Below are positions 1 to 7,082 of a DNA stretch of 11,540 nt, piece by piece. Source of the stretch: Euperipatoides rowelli (lineage: Eukaryota; Onychophora; Udeonychophora; Euonychophora; Peripatopsidae); NCBI GenBank assembly GCA_003024985.2, contig PXIH01S0008426.1; one strand, written 5' to 3'. Positions within the stretch are counted from its first letter, which is position 1, and every line of letters starts with the position of its first letter. The notes below the pieces were generated by a model that worked only from the letters and a program-made list of their open reading frames with translations, was not told the origin of the DNA and ran no database searches. Position numbers and translations under genes: made by a program.

Positions 1-470
1 AATTTCTAAATTGAAATGGGCGATTTTCAATCGCCATTTGAGTGGAAAGGGTTAATGTTTCAAAATCAACATGGTCTTTTTCAATCATGAGTCTTCTTTG
101 AATAACTGGTTCGCTCTGGCCAAAAATTAATTCATCATTTAAAAAGAAGTTAAACGTTCCAACTAATTCACAGTTGACACTGTAATGTCTTAGTTTAGCA
201 GCAAAGTCCAAAAAAAGTTTCTCCTTCTCTTAAATTACTCATTTCCGAAATTCAAATCGTTCCAACCTTGTTAAATGATGTAGAGAATAATGATGTTCTT
301 GAATGTCAATTATCAAGTGATTTATTAGCTGGAACACCTGGGGGAAAATTATAGATTTTATCATCGATACAAGTTAGAATAGTAGCTATTTTATGCTCTA
401 CTTCTATGTTATGGCAAATAAGAAATGTTTTAATTGCTGTGCATTTCTTGTCCAGACGATTCTTGAAGAA
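1..470 (-). pseudogene. Decayed Ty3/gypsy-type Gag fragment, cut by window edge
   Basis: Read on the minus strand from 470 down to 1, this stretch carries the usual order of motifs of a Ty3/gypsy capsid-type Gag. An opening block contains FFKNRLDKK and then ICHNIEVEHKIATIL, followed by a Pro-rich link with PPGVPANKSLDN, all open from 470 to 309. A TGA at 308-306 ends that frame. A second frame, 301-242, contains LERFEFRK, matching the 'ERF.F' motif. A third, from about 242 to 211, contains NLREGETFF, and a fourth, from about 217 to 1, contains DFAAKLRHYSVNCEL and DELIFGQSEPVIQRRL. In the family these give the 'GE...F...LR..a..CE' and 'D.i..G....iq.rLL' signatures. At least three frame breaks are needed, so the copy is dead. 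It continues past the left edge, where the nucleocapsid and Pol would lie. The family call is from remembered signatures, not a search; I am fairly sure of Gag, less so of the clade. Confidence 0.72.
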
Positions 471-1227
471 TCAAACACAGAAAATTTATTATTCGTTGTT
501 ATGAATGAAATAAATTAATAAAACTTGTCACCAGTTTGTTAAGCATCCATATACGATATACAAATAAACTAGGAACGTTATATTTTAAATACTGTTTAGT
601 ACAACTAAAATTATTAATTAAGTGGATATTTAGATTGAACACAACGGCTCAGACCATAAATTAAAAAGAACAACTTATTCCAAACAGAATGCTACACTTA
701 AAGTGTCATGCACATATTTTAATCTACTGTAGTGTTTACTAGCTATAGGCTAATACACAACATTATTTTATTGGAAAGAATACACAAGTATGTAAAACAA
801 AAGACATTAAAAACATTTATAAATTACCATTAATTTACATATGCATGGAAGTTGATTGTTTTATGCACTGTTTACGATCTTTATAATTGATAAAGTTATA
901 AGAGAGCGACACTTATTATTGAAAATAATAAATCCTTACTCCGAACATAAATAATACATAAACTAAAACAGCTATATCCTGAATATACAAATTAATATAA
1001 CAAAACAAAATACCAATTAGATATAATTTATTCCTCATATATCAAATAAGTTTTTACACAACTGAATTTGTTAAAACAATAATATTACATTAAAAGTATC
1101 AATATGATATCTTATAAATATCATATTAATATTTTTTTAGCTAATTATTCATTTACTAAGAATACCTCAGGCTTACAGCATGATTTCAACTGTGACACCG
1201 GTATGTCAATTATACGTTTTTCACTAA
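471..1227. other. AT-rich stretch, no gene seen
   Basis: No coding frame, RNA gene or clear repeat is visible. The open frame at 1104-1307 is short, AT-driven and resembles no family. Just upstream of the Gag remnant the minus strand contains TGGTGACAAG (533-524), preceded by ...AACAAAC. This has the look of the junction between a 5' LTR and a primer binding site in Ty3/gypsy elements and lies about 55 bp before the first Gag motif. No second LTR is available to test it. Confidence 0.5.
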
Positions 1228-2436
1228 CAATTCAGCAAATCCTAATGAGGATTGAACATATTCTGACTAGAATTTTTGCTTTCTACTGCCTCGACAACCT
1301 GGTTTAGATTGATACCTGGTCTTTTGAAAGGATTTCAAGAATAGTGAGAATAGAAACTGATCTTCAGACTATATTCAATGCATTATATCAAACATGCCAT
1401 TCCTGATGAAAATTGAACTCTGGTCTCAGAACTGAAATTCTTACACACTACTAGCTCTAACATTTCTGGTGACAATTGACCCCATGTCTCTTGATAGGAT
1501 ACTTTGCACAATGCTGACTCTACCTACCATTAGTAAAAATTGAATCCTGGAGTCCTAGCTGGAATCCATGTGCTCCACCAACTCAGCTAGCCTTTAGTGG
1601 GAATTAAACCTGGCTTTCTGATTGTAAATGTTAGTCTACCAGCTCAACCACCCTTACTGAGAAATGGCTAGAATCCTTGCATACAACAAATTCAGCCACA
1701 CCTTAATGAGAACAAAACCCAGGTCACCTGACAAGAACCCTTTGAGTACCAATTCTGTCATTCATGTTGACAGTTTAACCTTGGTCTCCTGGATGAAAGC
1801 TAAAGTTAATAATTTTAGTCATTTCTAATGAAAATTCAATCCAGGTCTCCAGTTAAAATCTTTGCACTCTACTTAGTCTGACACTGGGCTCTTGATTAGA
1901 ATAATTGTACTCTATCAATTCTGACATTTCTAGAGAGAATTGCATCCCACCATATCTGCTATCCAAGGTAGAATGGAATCCTTGAATTCTACAAACTAAG
2001 CCATCCTTAAAGAAATTTGAACCCTAGTCACTAACTAGAATCCTTGCGCTTTAACCATTTTCCATTGTTGAGAATTGAACCCTGGTCTCATGACTAAAAC
2101 ACTTACACCCCTAGTTCAGTAATTCCTGGTGAAGTTTAACCCTCATTTTCTAACTGAAATCCTGATTCTACTAACTATCCCATCCCTAGTGAGAGTTGAA
2201 AATTGGCTTCCAGACTGCAATTCTGACACTCTATAGGCAAACTACACTATCTAGTGAAAATTTAACCCTCAACTCCTGACTAAAATCTTACTAACTTTGC
2301 TACCCCAGTGAGAAGAATCCTGGTCTCCTAACTGAAATCTTAGCATTCTACCAAATCTTCATCATAGATAAGAATTGACCCTTGGTCTCTTGTATTCTTA
2401 TACTCTACTGACTTTCCAATCACTACAGGGATGACT
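1228..2436 (-). repeat. Degenerate tandem array of a 60-62 bp tRNA-like monomer
   Basis: Roughly 19-20 diverged copies follow one another. The block GGTC falls at 1422, 1722, 1783, 1844, 2084, 2322 and 2384, giving spacings of 300, 61, 61, 240, 238 and 62, which are multiples of about 60. The plus-strand pattern is roughly AATTGAACCCTGGTCTCC, then TGACTGAAATCCTTGCA, then CTCTACCAACTCAGCCA and a spacer near CCTAGTGAG. On the minus strand this reads like tRNA. There is an A-box-like GGCTGAGTTGGTAGAG; the copy at 1589-1578 gives TAGCTGAGTTGG, a full match to TRGCNNAGYNGG. There is also a B-box-like GGTTCAATTCT at 2081-2071, 9 of 11 to GGTTCRANTCC. A unit of 60 bp is shorter than a tRNA of about 72 nt, so the acceptor arms seem lost or shared between neighbours. 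Some units carry deletions, for example around 1319-1350 and 1663-1711. I see no intact tRNA fold. The tRNA origin is an inference. Confidence 0.7.
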
Positions 2437-2814
2437 GATTTCTATTTCAAATTTATTTCTCATTATTAATGTATTTTATACTTTTAATTTGAGTTTCAGA
2501 CTCATTACTTAACAATATAGCAACTTAATCAACTGACAGCTGCTTTCCCACCTCCAACTTCAGAAAATTAAACTGTTAATCACTTCAGAGACAAAACTAA
2601 TTACTCGCATCAAAACCTCATTTAAATTTTAAACAAGATTCAATTTGAAATCAATCAGAAATTTCTCCAATCTTCAAGGAGGCTTAATGATGATGTGTTT
2701 TTTAATAGAAATTTTAATTAATTAATCTTTATATTTATTGTTTGATATTTCGATTAAAGTAGCAGTAAAGAAAACTGATTATCATACTGTTAGTTTAAAA
2801 TTTCACCGCTAGGA
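2437..2814. other. AT-rich stretch, nothing recognisable
   Basis: No open frame, RNA gene or repeat unit stands out. The composition is AT-rich, like the flanks. Confidence 0.5.
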
Positions 2815-2849
2815 TANATTAAACTGTAAATTAAATAGGATAAAATATT

Positions 2850-2930
2850 GATCAAATTTAATAAAGCTTCTAGTTTGTTTTACAATAACAATTATTAATC
2901 AAATTTAATAAAACCTTTTGTTTTGTTTTA
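2850..2930 (+). repeat. Direct duplication of a ~48-bp block in the palindrome's left side
   Basis: ATCAAATTTAATAAA followed by a gap and GTTTTGTTTTA-like sequence occurs at about 2850-2884 and again at about 2897-2930, with several substitutions. The right side of the palindrome has only one matching copy, so one side gained or the other lost a copy. Confidence 0.7.
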
Positions 2931-2998
2931 AATTCATTAATTATAATTAATGAATTTAAAACAAAACAAGAGGATTTATTAATTTTGATTAATAATTG
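2889..2998. repeat. Near-perfect palindrome, 55-bp arms with no loop
   Basis: The left arm 2889-2943 and the right arm 2944-2998 are reverse complements at 52 of 55 positions, with the centre between 2943 and 2944 (CATTAATTA then TAATTAATG) and no spacer. The symmetry extends further out: AAATTAAATAGGA near 2827-2840 pairs with TCCTATTTAATTT just right of 2998. The left arm is longer because a block of about 48 bp is present twice there (see the separate entry). It could be a foldback element, the centre of an inverted duplication, or a MITE-like remnant. I see no coding content. Confidence 0.9.
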
Positions 2999-3026
2999 CT
3001 CCTATTTAATTTATAGTAGTAGTTTA

Positions 3027-3370
3027 TTTTTTTGCATGAGAAGCTTGAGCTTGATGGAATTCACCATCCGAATGATTAAAAAAACTGGCAATACACAATA
3101 ATATAGTATAAAATGAATTCAGGTGGTAAGTGAGTCAAGAATAAAGAAGCTAAAATGTTAAATAATGGCCAGATAATTATTACCTCAGGGGCAAAAAATA
3201 TTTAATTGAATTAATTTAAAATTATTTTTATATTTTAAACAAATAGAAAAAATCTTACTTGCCTCAATGCTATAATAACATGTTTGCTATTGCTATCTTC
3301 AAGCTTCAAAAGAAGAATCTATTTTTTTTTTCCTCATGCTCAGATACTCGTGTGAGTTCCTTAAATTACT
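3027..3370. other. Non-coding AT-rich stretch
   Basis: No gene or clear repeat is seen between the palindrome and the hAT-like end. A T-rich run lies near 3320-3331. Confidence 0.4.
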
Positions 3371-3398
3371 GCTGCGACCCACAATTTGGGAACCACTG
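3371..3398 (-). mobile_element. Terminal fragment of a hAT-family DNA transposon
   Basis: Read on the minus strand, this is CAGTGGTTCCCAAATTGTGG followed by GTCGCAGC. It closely resembles the common terminal inverted repeat of hAT elements (CAGTGGTTCTCAAAC... then GGGTCGCGACCC), including the CAGTG outer end at 3398-3394. The eight bases outside it, GACTAAAT (3399-3406), would be one target-site copy. I could not find the partner end with a matching GACTAAAT, so the other end has been lost, has diverged or lies in sequence I did not recognise. The family call rests on remembered terminal motifs. Confidence 0.55.
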
Positions 3399-3531
3399 GA
3401 CTAAATGATACAAATAAATAGTAATGTCAAGTATGATATTGGTTCTTTTTTACACAATAAGCATATTATTTGACATGTATATCAATACAATTAGTAAACA
3501 AGTATTCTATTCTCAATAAAGTAGTGATTTT

Positions 3532-3587
3532 GGGAGCCATCTTGAAAAAAAAAAAAAAGAAAATAATTGAGAGAAAAAATGGCACCC
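3532..3587. repeat. A14 tract framed by short inverted GGGAGCCAT / ATGGCACCC
   Basis: GGGAGCCAT (3532-3540) and ATGGCACCC (3579-3587) are inverted copies with one mismatch, and they flank an A14 run (3545-3558) and further A-rich sequence. AATAAA lies about 15 bp upstream. It may be an old poly(A) tail of a retroposed sequence, or chance. Confidence 0.35.
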
Positions 3588-3740
3588 TACATTTTTGAAA
3601 TCTCCATACTTTTATCTATAAAATAAAGCATAAAAATAATACTTAGCACGCAAATCTAGCAGGAAGCCTATTTTAAGACATTAAATACCCTACTACTGGG
3701 TTAGCACAGTGAGAAAAGAAAACCTATACAAGTTAATATA

Positions 3741-3907
3741 TAACTAGAGGATTATATTACTATTGTTTGTCATATCTAATGTACTGTATAATTTATATAG
3801 TACATTAGATATGATAAACAATAGTAATAAAGGGTTATATTACTATTGTGTATCATATCTAAAGTACTATATAATATATTATATAACTAAAGGGTTATAT
3901 TATTAAT
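3741..3907. repeat. Three-copy repeat: two direct copies and one inverted copy
   Basis: ATTACTATTGTTTGTCATAT and onward (3756-3791) is mirrored by 3793-3828 with about 34 of 36 positions pairing around a centre at 3792. A third copy in direct orientation begins near 3832 (GGGTTATATTACTATTGTGT). The left border TATAACTAGAGGATTATATTA (near 3739) recurs as TATAACTAAAGGGTTATATTA near 3882-3902. The result is a plus, minus, plus arrangement of one short AT-rich unit, and it is non-coding. Confidence 0.8.
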
Positions 3908-4022
3908 TATATTTAAATATAATTATTTCAGATCACTTCATTTATATATAAAAAGAGAGTGTTGAATGATTTATGTATGCATATATAATGAATAGTATAG
4001 ATTAGATAAAGTTAACCTTTTT

Positions 4023-4119
4023 CTACTTTTGCCAACCTATTTAATATTGCCAATCTGAAGAAATAATATAAAATGATTTATTTTTTTAAAAAAAATAATC
4101 ATTTGTAAAGCAAAAGTAG
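4023..4119. repeat. Nested hairpin-forming inverted repeat
   Basis: The outer arms CTACTTTTGC (4023-4032) and GCAAAAGTAG (4110-4119) are perfect. The inner arms 4071-4087 (AAATGATTTATTTTTTT) and 4088-4104 (AAAAAAAATAATCATTT) pair almost perfectly with no loop. No other function is visible. Confidence 0.75.
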
Positions 4120-4227
4120 CTTTAATTGCTTATAAGTAGCCTTTATCTATGTATAATTATCAAAAAGAGTCATTTATAATCGAAGCACTCACTAGGGTAA
4201 GTATTCCGTAAGTGATACATTCTAATA

Positions 4228-4452
4228 GTCATTATTATGTGAAATATTAATTGTCATTGTTATTAAACCAATAAAAGAAAATTATGAAGCCGATGCTAGA
4301 CAATATTTACATAAACCTCAGCCAATCTATGGAAGTTTATAGACGGGATATGATGTCAGGAACGCAGCTCACCAAAAAGTATAAAAAGAGCTGTCCTACA
4401 GTAAAATTTTGAGAAGCAACCAAATTATTGGAAAGACCACTCCAAAACCTGG
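4228..4452 (+). other. Weak coding-like segment ending in a splice-donor-like site
   Basis: Two plus frames look more protein-like than the AT background. One runs from ATG at 4284 to a TGA after 43 codons and contains NIYINLSQSMEVYRRDMM. The other, in a neighbouring frame, contains ENYEADARQYLHKPQPIYGS and, after stops, RSNQIIGKTTPKPG. The segment ends in CCTGG then GTAAGT at 4452, a good donor consensus. TATAAAAAG lies at 4380-4388 inside it and could equally be a TATA box. I recognise no family. It may be a decayed exon or gene fragment, or it may be chance. Confidence 0.2.
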
Positions 4453-4528
4453 GTAAGTAATCCAATGCCTAGAATTAGAATTTGGCCGATAAGCTTCTAA
4501 AACTAAGCTAGTCCTTTCCTCACCACAG

Positions 4529-4674
4529 TATTTACTAACTGTTCTAGCCGAGATGCAGGCCCGCTAGCTGATAACGTGTCATCGCAGCTTACACCGTACA
4601 CCAGTAAACATCTACCGTATAACTATAATCTCACACTTAGTATGATAAACCACAGTCTTGTTCCAGCCAACTAA
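4529..4674 (+). other. Possible exon-like open stretch after an acceptor-like site
   Basis: A pyrimidine-rich run ends in CACCACAG at 4528, an acceptor-like site. One frame then stays open for 47 codons (4531-4671) to a TAA, in sequence clearly richer in CG than the flanks. It contains SSQLTPYTSKHLP. There is no recognisable domain. Joining it to the donor at 4452 would make a 77-bp intron, but the reading frames found do not join cleanly, so I do not call a gene. Confidence 0.18.
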
Positions 4675-4793
4675 TCGTCACCATTGGTTTTACAACAACA
4701 ACATTGCAACCCAGATTTACTATGTAAGGTTACTTAATGCAGAGACTCTCATAAACGAACTATTACAGTTACCATAGTTACCTACTTTAGAGC

Positions 4794-4805
4794 TAGCTCA
4801 GTTGG
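4794..4805 (+). promoter_or_regulatory. Isolated A-box-like motif (pol III type)
   Basis: TAGCTCAGTTGG matches the tRNA A-box consensus TRGCNNAGYNGG exactly. No convincing B box follows within the next 60 bp (the best candidate, GGGGTTTTATTGG, is poor), and no tRNA fold is seen. It may be the head of a decayed tRNA-derived SINE or chance. Confidence 0.25.
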
Positions 4806-5384
4806 CAAAAGCAAATATAGTTAGTATACAATTAGCTTCCGTACGCATGTGTGTTAGGGGTTTTATTGGTTTTGCTTGCGCTTCTCCACATATTCAAAAT
4901 TTTAGTTAGGAAAATAAAAATTTATAGTAGTTAGGGCCTTTTCCTGTAATTTCAATGAAAATTTATTTATGAATTTGTTAAATGCGTAGTGGCTTTGCGT
5001 GTCTGACTTTATTTTCCCGCTCAACAGTGTAAAACATAAATATATTGTCTTATTAAAAAAAACAATAATAAGAAATAAAATGACTTCCTGAGAACTAAAC
5101 TTTGCTTTCTTATATAATTTAAATTGTGTTATTTTAGCTTTAGTATTTTATCTTTTTATCTTTTTGGTCAGATAGTCTTATCCGGGTACGTGAGTCGGGC
5201 GGAGTACCTGTCCTTGTTTATCGGGGTGGGGATAATTAAAAATAAAAGTTTTTTTTACCGCCCTTACACTTTGTCATTGTCTTCTGGGTTTTCAGGGTAG
5301 TTTAGTTTTAGCTTAGAGATTATTCTTTTCATAATTATGTTATGGATATCTTAACCTATTTCATAAGAGATTTTATATTCATAG
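4806..5384. other. Non-coding stretch
   Basis: Mostly AT-rich, with a short CG-containing patch at about 5180-5235. The downstream part of the LINE endonuclease remnant may continue here in unrecognisable form on the minus strand, but no conserved block is visible below 5414. Confidence 0.4.
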
Positions 5385-5431
5385 CATTCTGATAGGCTAT
5401 GAATATTTTATATTCATAGCATATCAGAATG
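5385..5431. repeat. Inverted duplication, 22-bp arms, inside LINE remnant
   Basis: The left arm 5385-5406 and right arm 5410-5431 are reverse complements at 21 of 22 positions with a 3-nt TTT spacer. A further direct copy of TTATATTCATAGCA sits at 5373-5386 and again at 5408-5421. The right arm belongs to the LINE coding sequence, so the left arm is an inserted inverted copy. Confidence 0.85.
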
Positions 5432-5745
5432 GCTTGAAGTTGTTGCATATACTTGGATTATCTGGATCTCATATTTCTTGGTTAACTTGATTACAAGCTT
5501 GGCAACTTTATCAGATACACTTTCTATCTCTACAATAATATTCTTTAATCTCTTGTGGATAATAAATCCAACACAATTCAACCTTCCTGATGTATTTCCT
5601 CGGTATAGAAGATATGTCCACTCTTGAGTTCTATTTGTCCTTCACCAATGTCACTTAGTCCAACAATGTCCCACTTGATTTTACACAGTTCTTCTTCTAT
5701 CTCTTGTAACTTGCTTCACCTGAAAGAGTCCGACAATTACATGTA
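5414..5745 (-). pseudogene. Broken APE-type endonuclease of a LINE (RTE-like)
   Basis: Read on the minus strand, this is the N-terminal endonuclease of a non-LTR retrotransposon, the domain that nicks target DNA. An opening NCRTLSGEA at about 5738-5712 corresponds to the family's 'NVRTL...EGK'. An open block from 5700 to 5581 then contains EEELCKIKWDIVGLSDIGEG and ELKSGHIFYTEE, matching 'WDI(I/V)GLSE' and the following 'SGH..YY'. A TGA at 5580-5578 stops that frame. The next frame, 5575-5417, contains CVGFIIHKRLKNIIVEIESV and IQIIQVYATTSSHSD, matching 'GVGF...K.L' and the strand that ends 'QVYAPTS..SD'. The catalytic Glu after 'GLSE' reads as Asp here, and there are at least two frame breaks, so it is inactive. 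The later GDFN and SDH motifs and the reverse transcriptase are not found; the copy breaks near the inverted duplication at 5385-5431. RTE is the closest remembered group; other APE LINEs are possible. Confidence 0.75.
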
Positions 5746-6226
5746 CATAATGAGTAAGCTATTCTTTTTAGATTAAAGTAAAGATATTTATTTCACTTAA
5801 AATATATATACTATCTGATTAGTTAAGATTCAATTAAAAAAATGTTATTCAGGAACTGAATATGTCTTGATTGTTAATGTTATACTTCCTCAATGATATG
5901 GTTTCACGAGGATTAGCAATGGCGGTGCTGTACATGTGCAAAGTGACTAGGAGGTACAACTGTGGTCTGCATTTACTTATGTGATATTCCAAACGGTCAA
6001 CAAATAATATTTAATCATACGGTTGCATGCATATAATACTCACGTACCTTATATTATTTCCAGGATTTAATACCAATCCTCCTATTTACCTTTCTCTATG
6101 GTCCGGGATCTTTTTACTCGTAACACTTTCTTGATTAACAACTCAAGCCACGAGATTAACTAACAAAAACTCGCGTGACTAACGTATCCTCCGTGCACTT
6201 GTTGAACGCACACACACTCGGCCAAA
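5746..6226. other. Non-coding stretch, rising CG content
   Basis: No gene seen. From about 5900 the composition becomes more balanced and contains several CG dinucleotides (for example 6110-6240), with no open frame, TATA box or repeat that I can support. Confidence 0.4.
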
Positions 6227-6240
6227 GACGCCATCTAGTG
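6227..6240 (-). promoter_or_regulatory. CTCF-like core motif
   Basis: On the minus strand this is CACTAGATGGCGTC. Against the conserved CTCF core CCASYAGRKGGCRS, the 14-bp window starting one base earlier matches at 12 of 14 positions. CTCF is a zinc-finger insulator and loop-anchor protein in bilaterian animals. The same short string also occurs in many transposon copies, so occupancy is unproven. Confidence 0.4.
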
Positions 6241-6419
6241 AGTTTTTAGTACAATTGTAATGTAAACATTAAGCGCAAATGTAGTCCTCCATGAACCACG
6301 CTTATGTGAGTTCAGTAAATAAAATTAGATAATCCAGAAACACCATATGATCGAAAAAAAACCCATAGGATTGATTATGTATGCTATATTTAAACAATGC
6401 TATGTACATAATTCTAACG

Positions 6420-6928
6420 TGAGACATGACTGTCTCATTTTTGCACGTCCAAGTTGGCCACTCCCCTGTCTCTACACTGTATATTGGTCTTGACTGTTTC
6501 AACAAGCACATCATGTCATATTCTGTCACATAAGGTCAACATCGTATGACAGCCTAGACTCATCTGGGTATTCTTAGCACCCTCCACCATCATGCACTCC
6601 CGATCACTGTCTTTAACGTGGTCAGTCAGGCCTCCAGGAAATAAGGGCCATTTATTTATTTGTACTTTTATGGCATTATCTAGGAGGAAATGGCCATAAC
6701 TCACTATGCTGGCCAGATGGGTTGGTGAGTCCCACAGTTATAAGCTGTGGACCTAGCCTTTGGTGATCTAACACCTAACCTTGCAAGGCAGCAAGGGACA
6801 TCATGGATTGTCATTGGTTTGTCTACGACTGCTTATTCATTCTAATCACAGCAATCCTCCATATCTAAGGGACATTCCACAATCCGCAACCTGTGGACAC
6901 ACCCTCTAGCAGCCAACTCTGCCAAGGG
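6420..6928. repeat. Probable dispersed repeat (GC-richer block ending in (TA)n)
   Basis: This block is visibly richer in G and C than either flank, has no sustained coding frame on either strand, and stops sharply at a (TA)n tract. It contains small hairpins, for example CCACAG...CTGTGG around 6733-6750. These properties fit an inserted non-autonomous element or SINE-like repeat. I found no terminal inverted repeats, target duplication or pol III boxes. The short minus-strand frames at 6302-6529 and 6516-6704 cross its left border and look fortuitous. The left limit is approximate. Confidence 0.35.

Positions 6929-6954
<26 letters not shown>
6929..6954. repeat. (TA)13 microsatellite
   Basis: Thirteen TA units run straight into a short CACACA tract. 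Confidence 0.95.
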
Positions 6955-6959
<5 letters not shown>

Positions 6960-6961
<2 letters not shown>

Positions 6962-7082
6962 TGTACAAACAATAATATATACAATATGTGCAGTTAAGGT
7001 TCCATTTGAGTGTATTAAGTGACTAATTCAATAATGTAGTAGCTTTAGCATGGAATTGAATAGGTTTGATTTTGTTATTAAA
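6960..7082. other. Short AT-rich spacer
   Basis: No feature is seen. It may be eroded upstream reverse transcriptase sequence. Confidence 0.3.

Noticed and set aside
199-354. Plus-strand open stretch with ordinary-looking residues (contains VPTLLNDVENNDVLE)
   Set aside because: It is antisense to the Gag remnant, whose motif order on the minus strand explains the sequence better.
1104-1307. 67-codon plus-strand open frame
   Set aside because: AT-driven, no recognisable motif, and it overlaps the start of the tandem tRNA-like array, which explains its 3' half.
1228-2436. Functional tRNA gene cluster
   Set aside because: Units are only about 60 bp, highly diverged and lack complete acceptor stems, so no working tRNA is supported.
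6302-6704. Two overlapping minus-strand frames of 75 and 62 codons
   Set aside because: No family resemblance; they straddle the border of a repeat-like block and the frames are unrelated to each other.
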